Below are positions 27,365 to 36,987 of a stretch of DNA of 64,000 bases, piece after piece; the stretch's first letter is position 1; every line of letters starts with the position of its first letter. The position numbers were made by a program, and so were the translations under genes. The notes below the pieces were generated by a model. The model was not told the DNA's origin. It made no database searches and saw only the letters and a list, made by a program, of their open reading frames with translations. This stretch comes from Fulvitalea axinellae (GTDB taxonomy: Bacteria > Bacteroidota > Bacteroidia > Cytophagales > Cyclobacteriaceae): contig NZ_AP025314.1 of assembly GCF_036492835.1 (NCBI RefSeq), positions 2,894,010-2,958,009 of the forward strand, in the 5' to 3' direction.

Positions 27365-27372
27365 CAAATATA
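27365..27372 (-). promoter_or_regulatory. -7 box upstream of holA
   Basis: An exact TATATTTG box lies on the minus strand, preceded by GTGGGGGAATTA. The mraZ promoter has nearly the same block, GTGGGGGAATATA before TATATTTG. The -33 element is not evident. Confidence 0.5.
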
Positions 27373-27656
27373 TAATTCCCCCACTACAAGAGAAAGCAGG
27401 CCCAAGAAAAGCTAGGTTTTAATAACAACTAAGTCACACATAAGCTGTCATTTTTGAGTACACTACAAAAAACACAACTATACATCTACAAATAATAAAC
27501 GAACACTATAAAGCTGTTTCATCAAAATTCACAATACCAACAATAATAATATTACAAAACAATTACGGATAGCACCTAATTAAAAGCACAACATATGCGA
27601 TTATCAATAATATAACTAAAACACATACACATTATCAAATTACCATAATCTCAAAA

Positions 27657-27687
27657 TTTGGCTGTAATAGTTTTTTTAATATATTTA
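27657..27687 (+). promoter_or_regulatory. Candidate promoter of the sensor gene
   Basis: TTTG (27657-27660), a 19-base spacer and TATATTTA (27680-27687) match the Bacteroidota consensus with one mismatch. The implied leader is about 95 bases. Confidence 0.45.
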
Positions 27688-27786
27688 TATAACCATCAAT
27701 TATAAATATTATCCTTTCAAACTCAATGGATTTCTCTCGAGAATACACTCACAACCCTATAACGAACAATCACACACCAAACAAGT

Positions 27787-30129
27787 ATGAAAACACGGAT
27801 AGGAATCGTAAACAAGATCTCCCTCGCCGTCATTATTCCTTCTATCATACTGCTTAGCGCTACAGCGTGGCTAGTATCGAGGGAATTAAAGGAGAAGGGC
27901 GGAGAGATATCAAGACAGCTTGCGGTAAAATCCGCAGAAACTATCGCAGCCAAAATACACGCGGGTCTAGAAAGCGAAATGCAAACCGCAAGAACTCTCG
28001 CTTCCCAGCTCGGCGACTTAGACTCACTCACTCACTCTGAATTAGAGCGGTTTCAACTCAAGGCATTTTCCGGCTTCCTAACCAATTCGGACTTTGCCCA
28101 ATCCATCTGGATAGATCGGCTGCCTGTTCCGGAAACAAAGGACGAACAAACCAAACGAGAACTCCACACTTACGCTAAAAACGGGAACGGGACAACAGCT
28201 TTTCAAAAAAGGAACCCAGCCCAAACCAGCAGGGCTCATAGAACCGCCTTTCTAGATATATCGAAAGGAGGGAAAGAAAAATTACTCCCTCCCTTAAAGG
28301 TTAAAAATTCTTACCCAAACGCGTCTGCTTGCGTTCCTATCCTTAATGAGTTTGGGCAATTTAAAGGAATGTTGAAGTACGTTTTCAGTCTCGCTTCGAT
28401 ATCCCAGATCGTTAAAGCAAACTCAACCGAAGATTATGAGGTGCTCCTCACCAACAGCGACGGAAAAACCCTTTTTGCTTCAAACAAAAACACCGATAAA
28501 TCAAACCTACTCGGCCAATACGAAGGCCGTAATGCGGAACTCCGAAAAGTCATGGATTCCGGCCATGGCGCCTTTACATTCGAGCCAGAAGACCAAGACC
28601 GCATTATCTGCCTAACTCCCGTAAAACTTGGCAAATCGGACGAGTATTGGATGCTTGGCGTCACGTATTCTCTAAAACGCCATTGGGAAGCGGCCTCAGA
28701 GGTTTTTCTCAGCATTTTCTTATTTCTGACAGCAGGTTACTTGGGCTTGTCGCTTATCGCCAGGATTGCCGTCACAAAGGTAGCTAAACCACTACAGATC
28801 CTAACGGAACACCTTAAACGAATGGCCAAAGGCGAAATCAAAAGCTTCAAAAACGACAGTAACAAGAAAGACCAAGACGAAATTTACGACATTGGACGGT
28901 CACTCAACAAGGTGATCAAAGGACTAAAGAAAAAACAGGCTTTCGCCGCCGAAATCGGCAAAGGCAACCTCCACGAAAACCTCAAGCTGGAATCTGACGG
29001 GGATGTGTTGGGCCAAGAGCTTATCCGGATGCGTGACAACCTGCTAATCAGCAAGTTAAAAGAAGATGACGAAAAATGGATTTCGGACGGTCTGGCCATG
29101 TTTGCCAACCTCCTGAAAGACAATGACGCCGACACAAACGGCTTCAGCGTAACGATAATATCGGCTCTGGTAAGACGCCTGAAAGCAAACCAAGGATCGA
29201 TCTTTTTAATCCGCAACGAAGGAGATGACGAATACCTTGAACTAGAAGGCACTTACGCTTACGACCATGAACGTGTAAGGGAAAACAGAATTGAAGTAGG
29301 CGACACATTGATAGGTCAATGCGCACTGGAAAAAGACCCTATTTTCCTCACCGACATTCCAGATGGCTACACAAGCATTACTTCAGGTTTGGGCGAAGCC
29401 ACTCCGTCGTGTATCTGTATTTACCCCCTTATGGCTCATGACGAAGTGTACGGGGTAATCGAAATCGCCTCGTTTACCGTTTTTGGTGAAAAAGAAAAAT
29501 CGTTCCTGACCAAAGTCTCCGATTCCCTCGCTCTCGCTTTCCGAAAAATCCAAACAAGCGAAGACACGCTAACGCTCCTCAGGCAATCGCAACAACAAGC
29601 CGAAGAACTAAAAACCCAAGAAGAGGAAATGCGTCAAAGCATGGAGGAATTGGCCGTCACCCAAGAACATATGGAAAGGGCTCAGTGGGAACTAAGGCTA
29701 CAGCGTCAAAATCTGCAAGGGATCGTGGACAGCCTAAAGGTCAACATTCTCGCTTTCGACCAAAACTTCAAGATTTTGACTATCAACAAAGCTCTTAAGA
29801 GCCGTTACGTCGGCACTGTATACGATGTTATGGACGTTGGCGTATGCATACTTGACCTTTTGGACGAAAAAGACAAAGCCGACTGGATGCCCCGTTACAA
29901 GGCGGCATTGGCAGGCAAAGAGACAGAGCTTCTGCTAGAACTCCAATCCAAAGGATTGACATCTTTCCGATATTACAACGTCTCTCCGATATTTGATGAT
30001 CAAAACGAAGTAATCGGGGCAGCTGTACTCTCCAATGATGTCACAGACAACAAAGAATATTACTGTCAGCGTCTTGAGCCGATTTTCTACAATATGGATA
30101 CCGCTACAGTAGCCAGCAACGATCAGTAA
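27787..30129 (+). CDS. Membrane sensor with Cache-like, HAMP, GAF and PAS domains but no output domain
   Basis: The 780-residue product has membrane helices at about residues 10-30 and 305-327 enclosing a Cache-like periplasmic sensor. A HAMP region (about 325-385), a GAF domain (about 435-580), a coiled coil (about 590-650, rich in Gln and Glu) and a PAS domain (about 650-760) follow. No histidine kinase, GGDEF, methyl-accepting or phosphatase domain follows; the protein ends soon after the PAS. It probably works with a separate partner or as a scaffold. The signal is unknown. A terminator follows the stop. Confidence 0.8.
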   Translation: MKTRIGIVNKISLAVIIPSIILLSATAWLVSRELKEKGGEISRQLAVKSAETIAAKIHAGLESEMQTARTLASQLGDLDSLTHSELERFQLKAFSGFLTNSDFAQSIWIDRLPVPETKDEQTKRELHTYAKNGNGTTAFQKRNPAQTSRAHRTAFLDISKGGKEKLLPPLKVKNSYPNASACVPILNEFGQFKGMLKYVFSLASISQIVKANSTEDYEVLLTNSDGKTLFASNKNTDKSNLLGQYEGRNAELRKVMDSGHGAFTFEPEDQDRIICLTPVKLGKSDEYWMLGVTYSLKRHWEAASEVFLSIFLFLTAGYLGLSLIARIAVTKVAKPLQILTEHLKRMAKGEIKSFKNDSNKKDQDEIYDIGRSLNKVIKGLKKKQAFAAEIGKGNLHENLKLESDGDVLGQELIRMRDNLLISKLKEDDEKWISDGLAMFANLLKDNDADTNGFSVTIISALVRRLKANQGSIFLIRNEGDDEYLELEGTYAYDHERVRENRIEVGDTLIGQCALEKDPIFLTDIPDGYTSITSGLGEATPSCICIYPLMAHDEVYGVIEIASFTVFGEKEKSFLTKVSDSLALAFRKIQTSEDTLTLLRQSQQQAEELKTQEEEMRQSMEELAVTQEHMERAQWELRLQRQNLQGIVDSLKVNILAFDQNFKILTINKALKSRYVGTVYDVMDVGVCILDLLDEKDKADWMPRYKAALAGKETELLLELQSKGLTSFRYYNVSPIFDDQNEVIGAAVLSNDVTDNKEYYCQRLEPIFYNMDTATVASNDQ

Positions 30130-30139
30130 AGAATAAGAT

Positions 30140-30183
30140 AAAGCCGAGATGTCTAATTCCGAACGAAAAAGACTCTCGGCTTT
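30140..30183 (+). terminator. Intrinsic terminator of the sensor gene
   Basis: AAAGCCGAGA pairs perfectly with TCTCGGCTTT. The loop is long (24 bases) and the T-run short, so strength is uncertain. Confidence 0.6.
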
Positions 30184-30245
30184 AATAAACCCAAAAAATA
30201 CCAGAGCAAAACCACGCTCCAGATTTAACCTATAGAATACTTCTC

Positions 30246-31394
30246 TTATTCAGCGACGTCACAAACCCTTTCGCCAATTGGAGTAACCTTGCGCTGGTCC
30301 GGACCTACATATTCGCTAAGCGGGCGAATCAACTTATTGGCGCTAGCCTGCTCCATTACATGAGCTGACCAGCCCGTAATCCGGCTCATTACAAAAATCG
30401 GTGTAAACATCTCGATCTCGAAGCCCATCATATAATACGCGGGCCCCGCAGGAAAATCGAGGTTCGGGTGAATGCCCTTCTCGGCGATCATCGTCTCCTC
30501 CAAAGCATCCGAGATCTCCACCCATTTTCTGTTGTTCGTAGCGTCGGCCACTTTATGCATATAAGAACGCATAGTCGGCACACGTGAATCGCCATTGCGG
30601 TACACCCTGTGACCAAAGCCCATAATCTTGCGCTTAGAGGCCAAAGCGTCCAAGAGCCATCCTTTGGCTTTCGCCTTCTCGCCCACTTCCTTCAGCATAT
30701 GCATCACCTGCTCGTTAGCGCCTCCATGCAACGGTCCTTTCAAGGCCCCGATAGCGCCCACAATTGAGCTATAGATATCGGAAGTGGTAGAAGTGATCAC
30801 ACGTCCCGTGAAAGTGGAAGCGTTGAAGCTATGCTCGGCATAAAGGATCATCGAAGCGTCAAAAGCCTTTACGACTTCCTCTGACGGCACCTCGCCGAAA
30901 CACATATGGAAAAAGTTCGCGCTAAAGCCCAAGTCTTCCGCTGGCGCAATATACTCTTGTCCGGACACATGGCGATAATACGCGGCCACAGCCGAAGGAA
31001 TAGCTGCCAGCATACGGAGGAACTTATCGTCGTTGGTTTCAGGCGAGCTGTCCCAAGTTCTGTCGTCTTCCATGCCCAATACGCTTACCGCCGTACGAAC
31101 GGCGTCCATCGGGTGGGCGCCTTTCGGCAAAAGCTGGATTACGGCCAACAGGTTATCCGACAGGTTTCTGTAAGATTTCTCTTTTGCTGTAAATTCCGCT
31201 AGCTGTTCGGCGGTCGGCAGGCTACCTTTGGTCAGGAGGTAAGCCACTTCTTCGAAAGCACAGTGCTCGCAAAGGTCCTGTACCGCATAACCTCTATATA
31301 TAAGTGAATTTGTAGCCGGATTCACTTTGGAAATTCTGGTATCGTCGGCGATTACGCCAGCGAGGCCTTTGGGAGCTCTAATCGTGTCGCTCAT
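30246..31394 (-). CDS. prpC: 2-methylcitrate synthase (citrate synthase family)
   Basis: The 382-residue product is a type II-like citrate synthase with the catalytic GPLHGGANEQVM and GFGHRVYRNGDSR motifs. It condenses propionyl-CoA (and to a degree acetyl-CoA) with oxaloacetate. Adjacency to prpB and prpD on the same strand points to the methylcitrate cycle rather than the TCA cycle. The ATG at 31394 gives the MSDTIRAPKGLAGV start; upstream frame extension needs a TTG. A 574-base gap separates it from prpB, so it may have its own promoter. Confidence 0.88.
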   Translation of the reverse strand: MSDTIRAPKGLAGVIADDTRISKVNPATNSLIYRGYAVQDLCEHCAFEEVAYLLTKGSLPTAEQLAEFTAKEKSYRNLSDNLLAVIQLLPKGAHPMDAVRTAVSVLGMEDDRTWDSSPETNDDKFLRMLAAIPSAVAAYYRHVSGQEYIAPAEDLGFSANFFHMCFGEVPSEEVVKAFDASMILYAEHSFNASTFTGRVITSTTSDIYSSIVGAIGALKGPLHGGANEQVMHMLKEVGEKAKAKGWLLDALASKRKIMGFGHRVYRNGDSRVPTMRSYMHKVADATNNRKWVEISDALEETMIAEKGIHPNLDFPAGPAYYMMGFEIEMFTPIFVMSRITGWSAHVMEQASANKLIRPLSEYVGPDQRKVTPIGERVCDVAE

Positions 31395-31968
31395 GTCAAT
31401 GTCAGTTTTGTGGTTTGGTTTGATTGTTTGCAAAACTCCGGACCTCTCCCCCTTACCGCCGATCCGTACGCGCTGTAAAAAAGGATCGCCAGCTTATGAC
31501 AACACATCGGTTGCGGGCGAAAGTAGTCCGAGATATTTTTTAGTAGACTATATAGCGTCGGAAACCGGAACTGTCCGGCAAAGCGAAACCCGACACCATG
31601 AGCCACTCATTAATTCTTTTCAAAAGTCAGGCGAGAGAATATCGCCCATTAACATGCATTCCAATAAAGCCTCCCCGCTTCCCGGTAAGGGAAACGGGGC
31701 GCTTGCAATTCTGAAACAGAAAGAAAAAGTAAAGAGGCCAAGGCCAAGATTTGTCAACGCCCCCTTTACGTTTTTCAAGGGAGTCTTATGACATTATTTT
31801 AGTACAAAGAAGAGCGTAAAGAGTCTGTTCGAGTATGGTTTACGAAACCTACAGTTCAATAAATTGCCTCCTCGCACCACTCTTTCAACGAGTAAACTAA
31901 TTTCCCAGATGTACTTAGGGAGCTAAGGAAGCCTATGAATTCCGCTCCGGGAAAATCAGATCAATTCT
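31395..31968. other. 574-base spacer between prpB and prpC
   Basis: No gene is supported here on either strand. Near 31673-31699 lies a strong hairpin, CCCCG-TTCCC against GGGAA-CGGGG, which with the following GGCTTTATT on the minus strand may end the prpDB transcript. A smaller GGCGA/TCGCC hairpin lies at about 31630-31646. No TAnnTTTG box was found close to prpC. Confidence 0.5.
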
Positions 31969-32862
31969 TTACAAAGTAAAATTGTAAAGCGATTGGTCGT
32001 ACTCATTATAGTTCTCATAATCAAGAACTTCATACAGTCTCTTACGGGTCTGCATATTATCCAGCAGGCTTTCCTGCGTCCCTTCCTTACGGATGGTCGA
32101 AAGTCCGTCTTCCACGGCTTTCATGGCCAAACGCTGGGTAGTTACCGGATAGATAACCAAGTTATACCCAAGATTTTCCAACTCAGTAGTAGTAAACAAC
32201 CTGGACTTGCCGAACTCGGTCATATTGGCCAACAAAGGCACGTCCAAAGCCTCGCGGAACGCCTCAAACTCCCGCTCGTCTTTCATCGCCTCCGGAAAGA
32301 TCATATCCGCTCCGGCGTCAACATAAGCCTTCGCCCTGTCGATAGCCTTGTCCAAACCTTCCACCCCGCGGGCGTCGGTACGGGCTATAAGCAGGAAATT
32401 CTCGTCAGTCTTGGCATCGGATGCGGCTCGTACTTTTTGGCACATCACGTCCCGATCCACAAGCTGTTTGTTATCCAAGTGACCGCAACGCTTAGGGTTT
32501 ATCTGGTCTTCCAGGTGACAACCCGCTATGCCCAAATACTCCAACTCCTTGATAGTACGCGCAACGCTCATTGTCTCACCAAAACCCGTATCGGCATCCA
32601 TAATGGCGGGCAACGAAGTGACACGCGCAATCTGCGAAGCTCTCTGCCCCACTTCCGTAAGCGTAGTCATACCGATATCGGGCAAGCCCAAATCGTTTGA
32701 CATTACGGCACCGGAAACGTACACGCCCTCAAAGCCTTGCTGTTCGATCACCATGGCCACCATTGGGCTGTATGCGCCCGGAAATTGCAACAGCTTCCCG
32801 CTATTAAGCGCCTGCCGTAAGTTCTTTCTCTTTTCCTGTGGAGATACCGGACTGATTATCAT
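31969..32862 (-). CDS. prpB: 2-methylisocitrate lyase
   Basis: This 297-residue isocitrate-lyase-superfamily enzyme cleaves 2-methylisocitrate to pyruvate and succinate. The family signature KRCGH with the catalytic Cys is present ([11 protein letters not shown]), together with the metal-binding region [12 protein letters not shown] and the HLEDQ motif. Its ATG lies 59 bases inside the end of prpD, in another frame, so the two are probably translationally coupled. Confidence 0.95.
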   Translation of the reverse strand: MIISPVSPQEKRKNLRQALNSGKLLQFPGAYSPMVAMVIEQQGFEGVYVSGAVMSNDLGLPDIGMTTLTEVGQRASQIARVTSLPAIMDADTGFGETMSVARTIKELEYLGIAGCHLEDQINPKRCGHLDNKQLVDRDVMCQKVRAASDAKTDENFLLIARTDARGVEGLDKAIDRAKAYVDAGADMIFPEAMKDEREFEAFREALDVPLLANMTEFGKSRLFTTTELENLGYNLVIYPVTTQRLAMKAVEDGLSTIRKEGTQESLLDNMQTRKRLYEVLDYENYNEYDQSLYNFTL

Positions 32863-34363
32863 CGAAAATACCTTTACGTTCGTTTGACTTCAAGTAAGCT
32901 GGGGCCACCTTAACGTTGAGTTGTTTTACCTCGTCGGCGGTGAGTTCCGGAAGGCGCTCAACCAAGTTGATAAAGCGATCGCGCTCCTCTTTGGTGATGA
33001 TTCCTTCGGTTAGGGTGTCGAACTTCTGAATATAGTTTTCCCTTACGAACGGACGGGCACCGGCCGGGTGGGCATTCGCGCGCTCAAGCTCATCGGCGAT
33101 TACGAAACCGTCTTTCAACGTGATGATTACGCGTCCGCCAAAGGCTTTCTTGTCAGGATCTTTGTCGTGGTAAAGCTCGGTCCACTTCGGTTTTTCCACC
33201 GTTGAGATCTTCTTCCACAAATCAACAGTCTCCGCACGCTGGGCACGCTCCGGAGTGTAGCTCTTCTCATGATGCCAGAACCCATCTTCAAGAGCAACGG
33301 CAAATATATACATGATCGAATGATCAAGAGTCTCGCGAGTAGCGTACGGATCGAACTTCTGCGGGTCGTTAGAGCCCGTTCCGATCACGTAATGCGTATG
33401 GTGGCTAGTCTCGATCAAAATAGACTCGATCTGGCTGAAATCCTTCACTTGCTCGCGCATACGGAAAGCCAAGTCGATCAAAGCCTGCGACTGGTACTCA
33501 GCAGAGTGCTCCTTGGTATAAGTCTCCAAGATGGCGCGCTTCTCCTCGCCTTGTTCAGGCAACGGCACGGTATACTCTGCCTCCGGACCACTAAGAATCC
33601 AAGCGATAACGGAATCCTCTCCCTCGTATATAGGCGACGGGCTCTTCTCTCCCCTCATCGCGCGGTCGACCGCCTCGATGGCCAGTTTGGCGCCATGACC
33701 AGGCACATACGCTTTCCAGCTAGAAATCTCGCCCTTACGCGACTGACGCGTACTGATAGACACATGCAAAGCCTGCTGAATAGCCTGATAAACCGTCTCG
33801 GTATCAAGTCCTAACAACGTAGCGACCCCGATAGCCTGAGCCGGGCAAAGGTGCCCAACGTGGTCAATCTTATGCTCGTGCAAGCAAATACCTTTCACCA
33901 AATCAACGTGTGCTTCGTAAGCCGCCACAATGCCTTTCAAAAGAGCTTTTCCGTCACGGTTAGTTTGTTGGGCCACAGCCAATACCGGCGGAATATTGTC
34001 GCCCGGATGCGAATAGTCGGCTGCCAAGAAAGTATCGTGGTAGTCCAACTCCCTCACCGCCACGCAGTTTGCCCAAGCGGCCCACTCGGCATGCACAGGC
34101 TTGTCGGTATCATGACCGAAAACCGTAGCGCCACCCGGCTTGGCATGCGCCAAGGCTTGGGCCCGAGCGTTTACGATCGGAGTACGGTTAAGTGAGGCTA
34201 CCGCCACCGAAGCGTTGTCGATGATCCGGTTGATGACCATATCCACCACTTCGTCACTGATTTCAACATCATCCGTGGCCATTCTGGCCAGCTTCCAAGC
34301 CAACTGCTCCTCCTTTGCCAAATTGGCTTTGGACGGATACGTCTTTACAATATGTTTCTTCAT
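32804..34363 (-). CDS. prpD: 2-methylcitrate dehydratase (MmgE/PrpD family)
   Basis: PrpD dehydrates 2-methylcitrate to 2-methylaconitate in propionate breakdown. The 519-residue length and the sequences [35 protein letters not shown] and [10 protein letters not shown] are typical of PrpD. The last 19 codons overlap the start of prpB. Neither acnD nor prpF is next to it, so the aconitase step must be encoded elsewhere or done by PrpD plus a general aconitase. It is the first gene of the prpD-prpB-prpC group. Confidence 0.94.
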   Translation of the reverse strand: MKKHIVKTYPSKANLAKEEQLAWKLARMATDDVEISDEVVDMVINRIIDNASVAVASLNRTPIVNARAQALAHAKPGGATVFGHDTDKPVHAEWAAWANCVAVRELDYHDTFLAADYSHPGDNIPPVLAVAQQTNRDGKALLKGIVAAYEAHVDLVKGICLHEHKIDHVGHLCPAQAIGVATLLGLDTETVYQAIQQALHVSISTRQSRKGEISSWKAYVPGHGAKLAIEAVDRAMRGEKSPSPIYEGEDSVIAWILSGPEAEYTVPLPEQGEEKRAILETYTKEHSAEYQSQALIDLAFRMREQVKDFSQIESILIETSHHTHYVIGTGSNDPQKFDPYATRETLDHSIMYIFAVALEDGFWHHEKSYTPERAQRAETVDLWKKISTVEKPKWTELYHDKDPDKKAFGGRVIITLKDGFVIADELERANAHPAGARPFVRENYIQKFDTLTEGIITKEERDRFINLVERLPELTADEVKQLNVKVAPAYLKSNERKGIFDDNQSGISTGKEKELTAGA

Positions 34364-34929
34364 CGTAAAAAAGGTATATGTACACTAATTAAGTGTTTCC
34401 TACTAAACGCAACGGGCCTTCCTTCGAAGGCAAAAATGGATTCCGGAATTACCCGAATCTTATTCGGACGAAACCCGGACAAATACAGACAAACGATTGT
34501 TTCAATTATGAAACGCTTGTTTGAATTAAAAGACTAACGGATAAAAAAGCAAATTCTGGAGTTTTCCTTTAATTGGGAAAACACAACCGAATTAAGGTAA
34601 AATAATACAATCAAATCCAAACAAACAGACATAAGCTAATTGCCTCTCCGAAACCTAATTAGCATTAAAAAAGTCGAATGGGTAATCCATTCGGGTAAAA
34701 TTGACAGATCCAACATTTCTACCCCACCTTACAGTTTTGTATTTGAAACGCACCAGTCCGTATTTTTTTACCGTCGAATTTTTGAAGAACAAAAAGTGAA
34801 TTTATAGGAGAAAATGAAAAAAAATCAGCTAAACAAGGTCAATCCGAAAATAGTCACGCTTTAATGCTTAAACCAAGCAGCCCCAAAAACTATCTACTTT
34901 TTGAAGGCAACAACACCTTATTTAAAGCA
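34364..34929. other. AT-rich intergenic region upstream of prpD
   Basis: No gene is supported in this stretch. It contains a perfect inverted repeat, GAATGG-GTAAT-CCATTC, at 34676-34692 and a CCTTCGAAGG palindrome at about 34422-34431, close to the prpD start. Either could be a regulator site, but no regulator gene lies nearby. Confidence 0.45.
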
Positions 34930-34961
34930 TTTGTACCTTTTCATAGAATCACATATGTTTG
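34930..34961 (+). promoter_or_regulatory. Promoter of the LprI-like gene
   Basis: TTTG (34930-34933), a 20-base spacer and an exact TATGTTTG box (34954-34961) match the Bacteroidota housekeeping consensus perfectly. It places the transcription start at about 34968 and rules out the in-frame start at 34959. Confidence 0.78.
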
Positions 34962-34982
34962 TACGCAAACAGATCAACGTAT

Positions 34983-35519
34983 ATGAAAAGAATATTGATT
35001 TTTTGCTTTCTTTTTTTGCTCGTAGCCACTTTTTCGCATGCTCAAAACCGGCATGAGAAAATGAAAGCCCAAGCGACAAAGGAAGCCCAAACCCTCCGGC
35101 AACGCTTAATCCAGGAAAAAGGCTATACATACCCGGAAGACACTCTGTCAGTAAACTACAAAGTGGATATGTTTATCGTCGAAAAAACACTCGAGAATCA
35201 CATTGATGCGGACCTCTCCACGGCCAATTCAATAAATGCCGTTTACGCTTATGAAAAGGACCTCGACAGCTTGCTGAACAAGTACTACCGACTTCTGTAC
35301 AAACGCTTAAAACCTGAAGACAAACAAACGCTAAAGAATGCGCAACGCAATTGGATTAAGTTCCGAGACTCTGAACGAGCCCTTGTCGCCACAATGTCAC
35401 ATGAACGATATACGGGCGGAGGCACAATACAAGGACAAATCAAAGCAATGAACTTCGCCCAAATCACCAAACGAAGAGTGGAACAACTGTATGGCCACCT
35501 TTCCAGAATTACGTTCTGA
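34983..35519 (+). CDS. Exported LprI-like (DUF1311) protein
   Basis: The 178-residue product has a signal peptide ending near SHAQ (residue 20). A C-terminal DUF1311/LprI-type region follows, LKNAQRNWIKFRDSERALV, with the aromatic/Arg pattern of that family. LprI of mycobacteria inhibits lysozyme, but most members are uncharacterised, so only the family is claimed. The usual Cys pair is not evident, which makes the match a divergent one. It is monocistronic, between a consensus promoter and a terminator. Confidence 0.72.
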   Translation: MKRILIFCFLFLLVATFSHAQNRHEKMKAQATKEAQTLRQRLIQEKGYTYPEDTLSVNYKVDMFIVEKTLENHIDADLSTANSINAVYAYEKDLDSLLNKYYRLLYKRLKPEDKQTLKNAQRNWIKFRDSERALVATMSHERYTGGGTIQGQIKAMNFAQITKRRVEQLYGHLSRITF

Positions 35520-35535
35520 CATTTATTTAGACTAA

Positions 35536-35564
35536 AGGCTCCGCTACTCCGGAGCCTCTCTTTT
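35536..35564 (+). terminator. Intrinsic terminator of the LprI-like gene
   Basis: GGCTCCG pairs with CGGAGCC around a short loop, followed by TCTCTTTT. Confidence 0.8.
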
Positions 35565-35582
35565 GGGCTATTAACCTTCTTA

Positions 35583-36122
35583 TTATTTTTCCAAAATCTG
35601 TTTCAGGTTTTTAAGCCCCGTATCTAGATCGTCCGCAATCATTTTTTCGAAATCCATAAAAAGGAACATCAGATTCATCGGGTAATCCATATGCCCGTGG
35701 AAACCCCACTTTACCGTAGTCCCTCCCTCTTGGTGATCTTCCGTAATCATATACGCAGGCTCGGTAGCCTCAAAAGGTTTCAGAAACCGAAGCTCAAAAT
35801 CAATCCGTTTGCCCGCTATAAGCTTTTTGATCTCCTGCTCGCCATGTCCCACTTCCTCATTGTCACTTTCCCACGCCGACACAAAGCCCTCAGTACCATC
35901 CACACCCTTATATGTCTTTTTCATATCGGGATCCATTTTCGCCCATTTACTGTAATTGTCTTGGTTCTTCAGGAATTTGATGTAATCAAACACCTCAGTC
36001 CGCGGACGGTTGATCACAATCGACCGCTCCACGTCATAACTCTTTTGAACGAAAATGGCGATGATAAACGGCAAAGCCAATATCACTCCCAAAGCGATAA
36101 GAATCTTTTTTAGAACTTTCAT
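35583..36122 (-). CDS. SRPBCC (START-fold) membrane-anchored protein
   Basis: The 179-residue product has an N-terminal membrane helix (about residues 5-24). An SRPBCC/polyketide-cyclase-like domain follows, starting YDVERSIVINRPRTEVFDYI with the typical WAKMDPDMK and GTTVKWGFHGHMDYP segments. Members bind hydrophobic ligands in a deep cavity; the ligand here is unknown. No operon partner is evident; the next minus-strand gene upstream is 214 bases away. Confidence 0.82.
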   Translation of the reverse strand: MKVLKKILIALGVILALPFIIAIFVQKSYDVERSIVINRPRTEVFDYIKFLKNQDNYSKWAKMDPDMKKTYKGVDGTEGFVSAWESDNEEVGHGEQEIKKLIAGKRIDFELRFLKPFEATEPAYMITEDHQEGGTTVKWGFHGHMDYPMNLMFLFMDFEKMIADDLDTGLKNLKQILEK

Positions 36123-36336
36123 TTTAGTGTTGTTAAAATTTGTGGATCTGGAGTTTATGAAAAATAGAGAAATACAATCAGACTCAAAAAAAACTAAATT
36201 CCTATTTCTATTTTTTCTATTTACGGATCTTACTTCCCTCCTTATTTTCGCCCTCCAACCACTAAGCGAACAGGCACAACACCATAATGACTTATCTTAG
36301 TTTTACTTTCTTCAAGAACGCAGAAAATAACGGAAT

Positions 36337-36750
36337 TTAACCTGCCACCAAGAACCAAACACCTTTTACGACTCCCACTCCTACAGATGTAAAAAACCAA
36401 GCGTACAACGGCAAAAAAGCGTAAAAAGGGTAGCCCATATCCCTATAAATATTGGGTTGTAAGTTAAAGCACAAAGCTACCTTCTCGGATAACCACCACA
36501 AAAAAAACAGCATTGCCAAAGCAAAAGTCAAAACGCCAAGCTCCATAAAGAAATATCCCCATGAAACGGAATTCGGAATAGCGCAAAGCAAACCCACAAC
36601 TACCCAGCCCATGTAAATATTTGAGCTGTAAAAAAGGAACTTGACATCATGGAACTTCGTAATGAGAAGAATCAAAACCATGATTAGAATAAACACCGCT
36701 CCTTGCCCGACCGGATCGGTTAGTTTACTGAGAAATTCAAAAAAGTTCAT
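36337..36750 (-). CDS. Four-helix membrane protein of unknown function
   Basis: The 137-residue product has about four hydrophobic segments (residues 17-33, 45-60, 65-87 and 105-135) and few charges. No motif was recognised. The frame has a good ATG and lies alone between the SRPBCC gene and the his genes. Assigned only on the basis of a long uninterrupted membrane-protein frame. Confidence 0.55.
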   Translation of the reverse strand: MNFFEFLSKLTDPVGQGAVFILIMVLILLITKFHDVKFLFYSSNIYMGWVVVGLLCAIPNSVSWGYFFMELGVLTFALAMLFFLWWLSEKVALCFNLQPNIYRDMGYPFYAFLPLYAWFFTSVGVGVVKGVWFLVAG

Positions 36751-36907
36751 TATAGTATATGTTAAAAGTCCGGGTTGTTCAAACAGCTTATATTGTCTGT
36801 ATATATTGAATCGCTCAAGGTAATATAACTATTCTCAAATATGATCACGTAAGCAAAATACAAAAAACAGTACTCCTACGAAATTCCCGCACCAAAATAC
36901 TTGAACA

Positions 36908-36955
36908 CAAAAAACAAACCCAGCCCAACTCCGAAAATTCGAAGTCAGGCCGGGC
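36908..36955 (-). terminator. Candidate terminator downstream of hisIE
   Basis: On the minus strand CCCGGCC...TTCGAA is followed by TTCGGA...GGCTGGG, an imperfect stem with several G-T pairs, and then TTTGTTTTTT. It lies 32 bases after the hisIE stop. Confidence 0.6.
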
Positions 36956-36987
36956 ATTATTGTCTTTTCCAGAAAAGGCTTTAATCC

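Larger units (their letters stand above)
27313..27786. other. 474-base AT-rich divergent intergenic region
   Basis: This spacer separates holA (minus) from the sensor gene (plus). It is very AT-rich from about 27415 to 27720, with no credible gene. It holds the holA -7 box near its left end and a candidate plus-strand promoter near 27657-27687. Nothing else could be assigned. Confidence 0.6.

Noticed and set aside
31327..31791. 154-codon plus-strand frame in the prpB-prpC spacer
   Set aside because: It begins inside prpC on the opposite strand, has an unstructured composition and no motif. The spacer instead holds hairpins.
36158..36300. 47-codon plus-strand frame with a hydrophobic stretch
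   Set aside because: It is short, AT-rich, without an evident promoter or conserved motif. The hydrophobic stretch follows from T-rich sequence.
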